From an uncultured Senegalimassilia sp. (GTDB lineage: Bacteria; Actinomycetota; Coriobacteriia; Coriobacteriales; Eggerthellaceae), in assembly GCF_934630535.1 (NCBI RefSeq), contig NZ_CAKTVU010000003.1, forward strand, positions 124,001 to 188,000: a DNA stretch of 64,000 nucleotides. Direction: 5' to 3'. How positions within the stretch are numbered: position 1 is the first letter of the stretch; each line of letters begins with the position of its first letter. Of the stretch, positions 18,115 to 28,683 are shown piece by piece. The notes beneath the pieces were generated by a model, which did not search any database, was not told the DNA's origin, and saw only the letters and a program-made list of their open reading frames with translations. The position numbers and the translations under genes are program-made.

Positions 18115-18351
18115 ATGAAATTTCTGGGAATGGGCGTGCCTGAGCTTCTGATCATCCTCGTGGTGATCCTGCTTATCTTCGGCCCGAAAAATCTGCCAAA
18201 ACTCGGTAGCGCCCTGGGCAAGACCGTGAAGAACCTGCGCGAGGGCATGGGCGATTCCAAGAAGGCCGAGGAAGAGGCCGACGAGGTCGAGGAAGACGAC
18301 GAGGACGCCGCCAAGAAGAAGACCACCGCTGCCCGCAAGAAGAGCGAGTAG
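18115..18351 (+). CDS. tatA: Sec-independent translocase subunit TatA
   Basis: 78 aa. A single N-terminal transmembrane helix (LLIILVVILLIF) is followed by the hinge FGPKNLPKLGSALGKTVKN and an amphipathic helix, then a highly charged tail (acidic EEEADEVEEDDED then KKKTTAARKK). This is the TatA/TatE pattern that forms the Tat pore. The Tat-type signal peptides in this window (36704 NlpC/P60, 55507 flavoprotein) are its expected clients. The start has GGAGG six bases upstream. tatB and tatC are not adjacent; single tatA genes apart from tatC are common. Its own terminator follows. Confidence 0.94.
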   Translation: MKFLGMGVPELLIILVVILLIFGPKNLPKLGSALGKTVKNLREGMGDSKKAEEEADEVEEDDEDAAKKKTTAARKKSE

Positions 18352-18375
18352 ATCGTAGCTTCACAAGGTTGGTAC

Positions 18376-18419
18376 GCGGTATGCGCAACGGGCTGCGGTC
18401 CGGCGCATACCGCTTTTTT
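18376..18419 (+). terminator. Terminator of tatA
   Basis: GCGGTATGCGC (18376-18386) pairs perfectly with GCGCATACCGC (18403-18413), followed by TTTTTT. Confidence 0.92.
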
Positions 18420-18439
18420 CGTATAGATAGGTGAACAAC

Positions 18440-18907
18440 ATGGCTGACAACTACATCCTTACCCCCGAGGGCAAGCAGCAGCTCGAAGAGGAGCTGCACT
18501 ATCTGGAAACCGAGAAGCGCGCCGAGGTGGGCGAGCGCATCAAGGTTGCGCGCGAGTTCGGCGACATCTCTGAGAACTCCGAGTACGACGACGCGAAAAA
18601 CGAGCAGGGCATGCTGGAGGCTCGCATCGCCGAGATCACCCGCATCCTGGGCGAGGCTACCGTCGTGGCAACCCCGAAGCGCTCCAACTCCGTGCACATC
18701 GGCTCCACCGTCACCGTCGACATGGGCGGCCGTGAGCGCGTGTTCACCATCGTGGGCGCTGCCGAGGCCGACAGCCACGCCGGCAAGATCTCCAACGAGT
18801 CCCCGGTGGGCGCCGCGCTGCTGGCCCACAAGAAGGGCGACGAGATCGAGACCACCGGTCCGACCGGCCGCGTCATCAAGATGAAGATCGTCAACATCGA
18901 GCACTAA
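18440..18907 (+). CDS. greA: Transcription elongation factor GreA
   Basis: 155 aa. The N-terminal coiled coil carries the GreA signature: LTPEGKQQLEEELHYL, and the acidic tip EFGDISENSEYDDAKNEQG at about residues 38-56, whose Asp and Glu stimulate RNA polymerase cleavage of backtracked RNA. The C-terminal FKBP-like domain includes ISNESPVGAALLAHKKGDEI. ATG 18440 is chosen over the GTG at 18431 because the GTG forms part of the AGGTG ribosome binding site. A palindrome-rich spacer separates it from lysS, as in many bacteria where greA and lysS are neighbours. Confidence 0.96.
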   Translation: MADNYILTPEGKQQLEEELHYLETEKRAEVGERIKVAREFGDISENSEYDDAKNEQGMLEARIAEITRILGEATVVATPKRSNSVHIGSTVTVDMGGRERVFTIVGAAEADSHAGKISNESPVGAALLAHKKGDEIETTGPTGRVIKMKIVNIEH

Positions 18908-18908
18908 G

Positions 18909-18936
18909 ATTCCGCCGTTCTGACGAACGGCGGAAT
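18909..18936 (+). terminator. Hairpin after greA
   Basis: ATTCCGCCGTT pairs perfectly with AACGGCGGAAT around CTGACG, directly after the greA stop. No T run; may act in 3'-end protection. Confidence 0.55.
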
Positions 18937-18940
18937 GGGC

Positions 18941-19058
18941 CGACGCTGCGGGGCGTTGCGGCACGCCGCCTAGCCCCTTGTGCGCACCACGGCGCGTACC
19001 GAAGTACGCTTGGGTGCGCGGCGGGGCTATGCGACGCACCGCAACGCCCCTCGCTGAC
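18941..19058. repeat. Long imperfect palindrome, copy 2
   Basis: Nested arms: GGGGCGTTGCGG with CCGCAACGCCCC, TAGCCCC with GGGGCTA, and at the tip GCGTAC-CGAA-GTACGC. The outer borders (CGACGCTG ... CGCTGAC) match the element at 6060-6133. It would fold into one long cruciform or RNA rod between greA and lysS. Confidence 0.7.
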
Positions 19059-19102
19059 TCTTCCAATTACCCCGCTTCCTTCACTGCAGAAAAGGAACAA
19101 CC

Positions 19103-21046
19103 ATGAGCAATACCCCTGAAGTTATTGAAGACGACCCCATCGAGGTGCGCAAGGCCAAGCGCCAGGCCATGCTCGATGCTGGTCAGAACCCCTATGGCCA
19201 TGCGTTTAACTACAGCCACCATCTGGCCGAGCTCGAGGAGCTCTACGCGCACCTGGAGGACGGGGATTCCACCGATGACCGCGTCAAGGTTGCCGGCCGC
19301 ATCATGTCCAAGCGCGTCCAGGGCAAGATCGCCTTTTTGGGCCTGCGCGACGCCACGGGCGACATGCAGCTGTTCTGCCGCATCAACGAGCTGGGCGAAG
19401 AGGCCTTCGGCCGCCTGAAGGACCTTGATGTGGGCGACTGGATCGGCGTCGAGGGCGCTATGATGCGCACGCGCCGCGGCCAGCTCTCCGTTGCCGTTTC
19501 GTCTTTCGAGCTGCTCAGCAAGTCCATCCGCCCGTTGCCCGAGAAGTTCCACGGCCTGGCGGACAAGGAGACGCGTTATCGCCAGCGCTACGTCGACCTG
19601 GTCATGAACCCCGAGGTCAAGCAAGTCTTCGAGAAGCGCTTCAAGATCGTGGCGGCCATCCGCCGCTACATGGAGGACCAGGGCTTCTACGAGGTGGAAA
19701 CGCCGTTTCTGCACCCCATCCTGGGCGGCGCGAACGCAAAGCCGTTCGTCACGCACTTCAACGCGCTCGATCGCGACTACTTCCTGCGCATCGCCACCGA
19801 GCTGCCGCTCAAGCGCCTGTTGGTAGGCGGTTTCGAGAAGGTGTTCGAAATCGGCCGCCAGTTCCGCAACGAGGGCATGGACCCGTACCACAACCCCGAG
19901 TTCACCACCATGGAGGCATACCAGGCCTTCTCCGACCTCAACGGCATGATGGACCTTACCGAGGGCTTCATCAAGGCGGCTGCCGAAGCCGCCTGCGGCA
20001 CGCTTCGGGTCAGCTATCAGGGCGTCGACATCGACCTGTCCGGCCAGTGGCCGCGTGAGACCATGTGCGGCTTGGCAACGCGCTATGCCGGCGAAGAGGT
20101 GTCCTTCGACCGTAGCCGTGAGGACCTGGTGGCCATCCTGGAGAAGAACGGCGGACGCGCCGAGGACGCATGGGGCAAGGGCAAGCTCATCTCCGAGATC
20201 TTCGAGGCCGTTGCCGAGGAGAAGCTCATCCAGCCCGTGTTCGTCACCGAGCATCCGCTGGAGATCTCCCCGCTGGCCAAGAAGCTGCCGAACAACCCCG
20301 AGCTCACCGAGCGCTTTGAGCTGTTCATCTGCGGCCACGAGTACGCCAACGCCTTCAACGAGCTCAACGACCCGGTTGACCAGGCCGAGCGCTTCCGTGC
20401 GCAGGTCGAGGCCAAGGATATGGGCGATGACGAGGCTATGGGCTATGACGCCGACTACATCCGCGCGCTCGAGTACGGCATGCCCCCGGCAGGCGGCGTG
20501 GGCATTGGCATCGACCGTCTGACCATGCTGCTCACCGATTCGCCGACCATCCGCGACGTGCTGCTGTTCCCGCACATGCGCGACGAGGCCCCTGCCGGCG
20601 CCAAGCCCGCCGCACGCCCGGCCGCTCCGGTCGAGCAGCCCGCCGAGGAGCCCATCGACTTCTCCAAGGTGGTCGTCGAGCCGCTGTTCGCCGACGAGGT
20701 GGACTTCGACACGTTCAGCAAGTCCGACTTCCGCGCCGTGAAGGTCAAGGACTGCGTTGCCGTGCCGAAGAGCAAGAAGCTGCTGCAGTTCACGCTCGAT
20801 GACGGCACCGGCGAGGACCGCACCATCCTGTCCGGCATCCACGCGTATTATGAGCCGGAGGAGTTGGTGGGCCGCACGCTCGTCGCCATCACCAATTTGC
20901 CGCCGCGTAAGATGATGGGCATCGCCTCTTGCGGCATGCTGCTGTCGGCCGTGCACGAGGAGAAGGTCGACGACGACACCACCGAGGAGCGTCTGAACCT
21001 ACTCATGGTCTCCGATCGCATCCCGGCAGGCGCCAAGCTGTACTAA
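19103..21046 (+). CDS. lysS: Lysyl-tRNA synthetase fused to a C-terminal EMAPII/Trbp111-like tRNA-binding domain
   Basis: 647 aa, about 145 longer than ordinary bacterial LysRS. Residues 1-500 are a complete class II LysRS: OB-fold (VAGRIMSKRVQGKIAFLGLRD), motif 1/2 region (HPILGGANAKPFVTHFN, EIGRQFRNEGMDPYHNPEFT) and motif 3 (AGGVGIGIDRLTMLLT). An Ala/Pro linker (about 500-525) leads to a domain of about 110 residues (about 533-647; FSKSDFRAVKVKDC, KLLQFTLDDGTGEDRTILSGI, NLPPRKMMGIASCGMLL). This is the OB-fold tRNA-binding module seen in Trbp111/CsaA and at the C-terminus of MetRS. It probably raises tRNA affinity. The start has AAAGGAAC upstream; the frame is continuous, so this is a true fusion. 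Confidence 0.95.
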   Translation: MSNTPEVIEDDPIEVRKAKRQAMLDAGQNPYGHAFNYSHHLAELEELYAHLEDGDSTDDRVKVAGRIMSKRVQGKIAFLGLRDATGDMQLFCRINELGEEAFGRLKDLDVGDWIGVEGAMMRTRRGQLSVAVSSFELLSKSIRPLPEKFHGLADKETRYRQRYVDLVMNPEVKQVFEKRFKIVAAIRRYMEDQGFYEVETPFLHPILGGANAKPFVTHFNALDRDYFLRIATELPLKRLLVGGFEKVFEIGRQFRNEGMDPYHNPEFTTMEAYQAFSDLNGMMDLTEGFIKAAAEAACGTLRVSYQGVDIDLSGQWPRETMCGLATRYAGEEVSFDRSREDLVAILEKNGGRAEDAWGKGKLISEIFEAVAEEKLIQPVFVTEHPLEISPLAKKLPNNPELTERFELFICGHEYANAFNELNDPVDQAERFRAQVEAKDMGDDEAMGYDADYIRALEYGMPPAGGVGIGIDRLTMLLTDSPTIRDVLLFPHMRDEAPAGAKPAARPAAPVEQPAEEPIDFSKVVVEPLFADEVDFDTFSKSDFRAVKVKDCVAVPKSKKLLQFTLDDGTGEDRTILSGIHAYYEPEELVGRTLVAITNLPPRKMMGIASCGMLLSAVHEEKVDDDTTEERLNLLMVSDRIPAGAKLY

Positions 21047-21070
21047 ACGGCAACTTAATACGGTGATTGC

Positions 21071-21108
21071 AAGAAGGTCCGCCTGGGTCAACCCAGGCGG
21101 ACCTTCTT
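21071..21108 (+). terminator. Terminator of lysS
   Basis: A perfect 17-bp stem AAGAAGGTCCGCCTGGG with its complement around four bases. The following sequence is moderately T-rich (TCGTTCG). Confidence 0.8.
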
Positions 21109-21213
21109 CGTTCGATAGGGGATGGGCGATCGGTTTCCGTTCGCTCGAGACCTCGGTGCATATTAGATCGCGGAGCATCCGACCATCTCGAAAATACCGT
21201 GCGCACGCAACTA

Positions 21214-21237
21214 AGGGGGGAGGCATTTTGCCCCCCT
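21214..21237 (-). terminator. G/C-rich hairpin beyond the AI-2E transporter gene
   Basis: AGGGGGG pairs with CCCCCCT around 10 bases in the convergent gap between lysS (plus) and the minus-strand transporter gene. There is no T run on either strand, so this is weak evidence. Confidence 0.35.
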
Positions 21238-21288
21238 CGGAACTATAGTCGGGCGCCACGTTCGGGGATCGTCCCGTTGCGGATGGCG

Positions 21289-22443
21289 CTATGCCGTCGT
21301 TGTGGGTTGAATAGCTGCGTCGCTTTCCTCTTCGCCATCTTTTTCGGCGTCAACTTGCGCGAAGTGCTCCATGGCAAGCGTTCGGAGCGTGGAGATGACG
21401 GGCACGCCCAAAAGCACGCCTAGAAGGCCGAACAGCGAACCGCCTGCGATCACGGCGACGAACACCCAGATGCTCGGCAGGCCTACCGACTGTCCAACCA
21501 CGTTCGGGTAGATGAGGTGCCCCTCGATTTGCTGGAGGATCACCAAAAACACGATGAACTGCAGGGCCTGCATAGGGTCTTGCGACAAGATCATGGCCGC
21601 GCCCATGATGCCGCCGATCCACGCACCGGCGAACGGGATGAGCGACGACACGCCCACGATGAGGCCGATGGATGCCGCATAGGGGAACTGCAGGATGGTG
21701 CCGCCGATAGCGCACAGCGCGCCTAGGATGACCGCTTCGATGCATTGCCCGCGGATGAAGCGCGAGAAGCAGTCGTTGGTGATGCTGCACGCGTGCAGCA
21801 CGCGGCGGCGCAGGTCCTCGCCGGGGATGAAGCTGGCGGCGCGCATAGCGCCGGCGTGCACGCGGTCCTTGTCGAGCAGCAGGTACAGCGCGAACACCAT
21901 GCCCAGCAAGATCGAAAGCGTCAGATGCGCCACTTCTCCGCTGGTCTGCGCCACGATGCGCAGCGCCTGGTCGGTGCCGCCCATGGCGTCCAGGGCCTTT
22001 TGCCCGATGGAGTTCCAGGTGGCGTTGTCCAAAATCGGGATGGCCTGCGCGCCGGGAAGGTTCGCGATGGCCTGCGACGCCATGGCGGCGGCTTCCGAAA
22101 CGCCGGTGATGATGGCGGCGCCTACGGATTTGAACTCGCCGCCCACGAACGTGGTCAGCGCCGCAAGCGCCAAGGTGACGGCGGCGATGGCCAGGATGAC
22201 GCAGACGGGGCGGCGCGTTTTCGCTACAAGCGTGCTGTTCGAGCGCCGAAACCACCGTGACTCGAGCGCCGCCGCTATGAAGTTGAGCAGGTATGCCAGC
22301 ACCGCGCCGATGGCCAAGGGCTCAAGCGCGGCCCAGACCGTCGAGAGGATGGAGCATAGGCCGTCGAACCGTGCGACGACCAGCGCCGCCACGGCAAGGG
22401 CGGCGACAAGGATAAGGGCGTAACGTATGGTGTGCCTGTTCAT
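21289..22443 (-). CDS. AI-2E family (PerM/UPF0118) transporter
   Basis: 384 aa polytopic membrane protein. It has an N-terminal pair of helices, a periplasmic-type central part, and the family hallmark C-terminal region (LQQIEGHLIYPNVVGQSVGLPSIWVFVAVI and GGSLFGLLGVLLGVPV). Members export small molecules (AI-2 in TqsA) or act as sodium/proton antiporters; the substrate here is unknown. The start at 22443 (MNRHTIRYALIL) is favoured because AGGACC lies 6 bases upstream and the extra 26 upstream residues are polar and GC-driven. It is divergent from clpC. Confidence 0.88.
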   Translation of the reverse strand: MNRHTIRYALILVAALAVAALVVARFDGLCSILSTVWAALEPLAIGAVLAYLLNFIAAALESRWFRRSNSTLVAKTRRPVCVILAIAAVTLALAALTTFVGGEFKSVGAAIITGVSEAAAMASQAIANLPGAQAIPILDNATWNSIGQKALDAMGGTDQALRIVAQTSGEVAHLTLSILLGMVFALYLLLDKDRVHAGAMRAASFIPGEDLRRRVLHACSITNDCFSRFIRGQCIEAVILGALCAIGGTILQFPYAASIGLIVGVSSLIPFAGAWIGGIMGAAMILSQDPMQALQFIVFLVILQQIEGHLIYPNVVGQSVGLPSIWVFVAVIAGGSLFGLLGVLLGVPVISTLRTLAMEHFAQVDAEKDGEEESDAAIQPTTTA

Positions 22444-22770
22444 GTGGTCCTGTCGGTTGAAGGGGGATGGTCCGCGCCGGTGGCGCGTTTGCCTATCAGT
22501 ATAAGCGTGCGAGGCGGTCAAGGCGCCGTGCTTGCGCGCTTGTCGACCTTTCGTGAAGAACCGCTTGCGCTGTTTGGGAGAAAAGGGGCAAAAGGGGTCG
22601 AACAGCGCTTCAGGTGTGTGCGGATTGCACGTAACGACGGCGCCGAGCGTTGCGCAGGGCGGGGCTACTCTATTATGTATACGATACGTTAACGGCTTAG
22701 CAGTCCCTTGACGGGAGTGCTAACATGAACAACCGAGACCATAATCTTATGCCGCGAGAATCGAGGCTTC
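22444..22770 (+). promoter_or_regulatory. clpC promoter region
   Basis: A divergent gap of 327 bases. A possible promoter TTGCGC (22650-22655) with TATGTA (22674-22679), spacing 18, sits 18 bases before the CIRCE operator. No other gene was seen here. Confidence 0.4.
22697..22723 (+). promoter_or_regulatory. CIRCE element (HrcA operator) upstream of clpC
   Basis: TTAGCAGTC, nine bases, then GAGTGCTAA. The CIRCE consensus is TTAGCACTC-N9-GAGTGCTAA, so only one base differs (G for C in the left arm). It lies 48 bases before the clpC start, as expected for an operator in the 5' leader. Predicts repression of clpC by HrcA and heat or stress induction. hrcA itself is not in the window. Confidence 0.9.
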
Positions 22771-25344
<2,574 letters not shown>

Positions 25345-25460
25345 GGTTCGGGTTGCTCCCGCTGCGCTCCGTGTGGGCCGGCGGGTTCACATGCCTCGCG
25401 CACTTTTTCCATGCAGCCCGTACCGCGCCTGCGAAAACGCAGCAGTTGCTTTAGAATGTA

Positions 25461-25484
25461 AGGCGGTCCCGAAAGGGGCCGCCT
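25461..25484 (+). terminator. Hairpin between clpC and ispD
   Basis: AGGCGGTCCC-GAAA-GGGGCCGCCT (one G-T pair), then CATTTGTTTT. It could terminate clpC. TAGAAT (25452-25457) directly before it resembles a -10 box, in which case the hairpin would open the ispD leader. Confidence 0.65.
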
Positions 25485-25512
25485 CATTTGTTTTCGACGG
25501 AAAGAGGAAACC

Positions 25513-26361
25513 ATGCCCAAGACCGTTGACCCGGTGTTCTCGTCCTCGGTGCTCGCCGCAGCCGACCTGGCCACGGCGCTTGATATCGATGCGCTCACGC
25601 AATCCTTGGCCGGCCTTGAGGGCAAGGTCGACAAGAACCCGAAGACGGCGGCCATTATCCTGGCCGGCGGCACGGGCGAGCGTTTCGGCAAGGAAGGCGG
25701 CAAGCAGCTGGTGGAAATCGGCGGTAAGCCGATTCTCACCTGGTCGGTCGAGGCCTTCGACGCCGTAGGCGATATCGGCCTCATCGTCATCGTCTGCCCG
25801 GCCGAACGTCAGGGCGAGTACCTGAGCAAGGCCGTCGACCCCTTCTCGTTCGCTACGCCCATCGTGGTCGCCGCGGCGGGTTCCACGCGTCAGGAATCGG
25901 CGTTCTCCGGCCTTGAGCTGGTGCCCGAGGAGTTCGAGTACGTGGTCATGCACGATGGTGCCCGTCCGCTCATCTCGGCTGATCTGATCGCCCACACCAT
26001 CGCCACGCTCAAGGGCAACATCGATGCCGATGGCGCCGTGGTGGCCCATCCCGCCATCGATACGCTGAAAGTGGTTGAAAACGGCGTTATCGTCGGCACG
26101 CCCGACCGCAGCGTGTTCTGGAACGCGCAAACCCCGCAGGTCTTCCGCGCGGGCATCTACCGCCGTGCGCACGCCTCGGCGCTCTCCGACGGGTTCGTCG
26201 GCACCGACGACAGCTCCTTGATCGAGCGTCTCGGCGGCCGCGTCCTTGTGGTGGAGGGCAAGCGCGACAACATCAAGCTCACCGTTCCGGAGGACTACCT
26301 CATGCTCGTCGCCGCCGTGCGCGAGCGTTATCTCAAGCAGAAAGGCGAGCAGGAGCAATGA
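25513..26361 (+). CDS. ispD: 2-C-methyl-D-erythritol 4-phosphate cytidylyltransferase
   Basis: 282 aa enzyme of the MEP isoprenoid pathway (CTP + MEP to CDP-ME). The nucleotide-binding signature IILAGGTGERFGKEGGKQ starts near residue 50, VMHDGARPLI is the conserved middle motif, and WNAQTPQVFR plus TDDSSLIE lie near the C-terminus. The first 45 residues (DLATALDIDALTQSLAGLEG) precede the catalytic fold and are longer than in typical IspD of about 230 aa. The start follows GAGGAAACC. Its stop overlaps the ispF start by 4 bases (ATGA), indicating translational coupling. Confidence 0.96.
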   Translation: MPKTVDPVFSSSVLAAADLATALDIDALTQSLAGLEGKVDKNPKTAAIILAGGTGERFGKEGGKQLVEIGGKPILTWSVEAFDAVGDIGLIVIVCPAERQGEYLSKAVDPFSFATPIVVAAAGSTRQESAFSGLELVPEEFEYVVMHDGARPLISADLIAHTIATLKGNIDADGAVVAHPAIDTLKVVENGVIVGTPDRSVFWNAQTPQVFRAGIYRRAHASALSDGFVGTDDSSLIERLGGRVLVVEGKRDNIKLTVPEDYLMLVAAVRERYLKQKGEQEQ

Positions 26362-26855
26362 GCTTGGAATTCAGCGCCCTGCGCATAGGGCAGGGCTATG
26401 ACGTGCATAAGCTGGTCGAAGGGCGCAAGCTCATCATCGGCGGCGTCGATATCCCGCACACCTTGGGCTTGCTCGGCCATTCCGACGCCGATGTGCTGGC
26501 GCATGCCGTGGCAGACGCGCTGCTCGGCGCCATCCGCGGTGGCGATATCGGCAAGCTTTTCCCCGACACCGACCCCGAATGGGAAGGGGCCGATTCCATG
26601 AAGCTGTTGGCGGCCGTGGCGGACAAGGTGCGCGAAGAGGGCTTCCAAATCATCGATGTCGACAGCGTTATCGCAGCTCAGAAGCCGAAGATGGCGCCGC
26701 ATCGCCAGCAGATGCGCGAGAATCTGGCAGCCGCCATGGGCATCGCGGTTGAAAACGTCGGCGTGAAGGCCACCACTACCGAGGGGCTTGGCTTCGAAGG
26801 AGAGCAAAAAGGCATCTCCGCCACGGCTGTGGCCTTGCTAGCGCGATGTAGCTAG
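26358..26855 (+). CDS. ispF: 2-C-methyl-D-erythritol 2,4-cyclodiphosphate synthase
   Basis: 165 aa, usual length; forms trimers in the MEP pathway. Visible motifs are the metal-binding Asp/His pair in RIGQGYDVHKL, GLLGHSDADVLAHAVADALLGA, the substrate loop DIGKLFPDTDPEW, and the C-terminal TTEGLGFEGEQKGISATAVALL. The start overlaps ispD by four bases. IspE, the step between them, is not encoded here, as is common because IspD and IspF genes are often paired alone. Confidence 0.97.
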   Translation: MSLEFSALRIGQGYDVHKLVEGRKLIIGGVDIPHTLGLLGHSDADVLAHAVADALLGAIRGGDIGKLFPDTDPEWEGADSMKLLAAVADKVREEGFQIIDVDSVIAAQKPKMAPHRQQMRENLAAAMGIAVENVGVKATTTEGLGFEGEQKGISATAVALLARCS

Positions 26856-26941
26856 CAATGGCGCAGATTTCGGTGCTCATCCTTTATCGATCACCGTCAA
26901 CCCGCCGCGCCATGCGGCATGCATAGAGAACAGGAATGCAA

Positions 26942-28462
26942 ATGCTTAAGATTTACGACACCAAACTTCGCGAGAAGGTGCCTTTCGAGTCGCTCGAGCA
27001 CGGGAAAATCGGCATGTACGTGTGCGGTCCCACCGTCTACAACTACATTCACATCGGCAACGCACGCACCTTCGTCAGCTTCGACGTCATCCGCCGCTAC
27101 CTTTCCTGGCGCGGCTTCGATGTGAAGTTCGTCTCCAACATCACCGATGTCGATGACAAGATCATCAAGAAGGCTAACGAAGAGGGTCGCAGCGCGGCCG
27201 AGGTGGCCGCCGAGTATTCGCAGGCCTTCCTTGACGACATGCACGCCATGAACGTGCAGGACCCGGATGTGCGCCCGCGCGCAACCGAGGAGATCCCCGA
27301 GATGATCCAGCTCATCCAGGAGCTCATCGACGGCGGCCACGCGTACGAGGTCGAAGGCGATGTCTACTTCAGCGTGCGCAGCTACGCCGATTACGGTGCG
27401 CTGTCCGGTCGCAACATCGATGAGATGGAAGGCGGCCATCGCGAGCTGCGCGCCGACGGACAGGGCCTGGAAGACCGCAAGCGCGACCACCTCGACTTCG
27501 CGCTGTGGAAGGCCGCCAAGCCCGGCGAGCCCTCTTGGGAAAGCCCGTGGGGTCAGGGTCGTCCCGGCTGGCACATCGAGTGCTCGGCCATGTCGCGCAA
27601 GTACCTGGGCCTGCCCTTCGACATCCACGGCGGCGGCGCCGATTTGGTGTTCCCGCATCATGAGAACGAGCGCGCCCAGTCCGAGGCCGCATGCGGCTGC
27701 ACCTTCGCCAACCACTGGATGCACAGCGGCATGCTGCAGATCAACCACGAGAAGATGAGCAAATCGCTGGGCAACTTCCTGCTGTTGCGCGACATCCTGA
27801 AAACCACGTCCCCCGATGTGCTGCGTTTCCTTATGCTGCAAACGCATTATCGCAGCCCGCTCGATTTCTCGGAAGAGCGCCTCGACGAGGCCGCATCCGC
27901 GCTTTCCCGCATCGAGAACGCCGTGCGCAACCTTGATTGGCAGATGAAGAACGCGCAGGATGCGCCCAGCCCGCTTGATACGCAGGCCATCCTGAAGCAG
28001 GCGAAGTCCACGCGCGTCGAGTTCGTCTTGGCCATGGACGACGACTTCAACGCCCCGCGCGCACTGGGCGAGGTGTTTGACCTGGTCGGTTTTGCGAACA
28101 CCCAGATCGCCGACAAAACGCTGGCGCTCTCCGACGTCCCCGCCGTGCGCGATCTGCGTGAGACCATCACCACGCTCATGCGCGTGTTCGGCGTGGAGGT
28201 TGCCCCGCAGGATTGGGAGGACAATCAGGCCGACGCATATCCGACCGAGGTCGTTGACCTGGCGAAACAGGTTGCCGGCTACGAAGGTTCCGATGCGCAC
28301 GAGGCTGTCGATGCCCTGCTCGAGGCTCGTGCCACCGCGCGTGCCGAGAAGAACTGGGCCGTGGCCGATGCCGTGCGCGATGGCCTTACGGGGCTGGGCT
28401 TCACCATCGAGGACACCCCTCAGGGTGCTCGCGTCAGCTACGACCCCTCCGAGGGCAAGTAG
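26942..28462 (+). CDS. cysS: Cysteinyl-tRNA synthetase
   Basis: 506 aa class I synthetase. The zinc and HIGH regions appear at the N-terminus (MYVCGPTVYNYIHIGNARTF); WHIECSAMSRKYLG and HHENERAQSEAACG supply further zinc ligands, and KMSKSLGN is the KMSKS loop. The C-terminal helical bundle with an anticodon-binding tail ends in TPQGARVSYDPSEGK. The ATG at 26942 is preferred to the in-frame ATG at 26936 because AGGA lies 6 bases before it. A 220-base GC-rich gap with small hairpins follows. No T-box was seen upstream. Confidence 0.97.
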   Translation: MLKIYDTKLREKVPFESLEHGKIGMYVCGPTVYNYIHIGNARTFVSFDVIRRYLSWRGFDVKFVSNITDVDDKIIKKANEEGRSAAEVAAEYSQAFLDDMHAMNVQDPDVRPRATEEIPEMIQLIQELIDGGHAYEVEGDVYFSVRSYADYGALSGRNIDEMEGGHRELRADGQGLEDRKRDHLDFALWKAAKPGEPSWESPWGQGRPGWHIECSAMSRKYLGLPFDIHGGGADLVFPHHENERAQSEAACGCTFANHWMHSGMLQINHEKMSKSLGNFLLLRDILKTTSPDVLRFLMLQTHYRSPLDFSEERLDEAASALSRIENAVRNLDWQMKNAQDAPSPLDTQAILKQAKSTRVEFVLAMDDDFNAPRALGEVFDLVGFANTQIADKTLALSDVPAVRDLRETITTLMRVFGVEVAPQDWEDNQADAYPTEVVDLAKQVAGYEGSDAHEAVDALLEARATARAEKNWAVADAVRDGLTGLGFTIEDTPQGARVSYDPSEGK

Positions 28463-28683
28463 GCTAAAACCGACGTTGCGGGCCGCTGCGCCGCTTCGTT
28501 CCCGTCTTCAACCTTGCGGGCGTGGCCGAAAGGCCGCGCCCGGCCTGCCTGACGCAAGATGCGTTTCGCCGGGCCTGAAGCGAAGGTGCCGGATTTGCCG
28601 TGCGGCATCCGGCTGGATGGGTTCGAGGCCGCGCGGCGGCTTTCGTGTTTGTACTGGACCGATTACCACGAAGATTGCTACCG

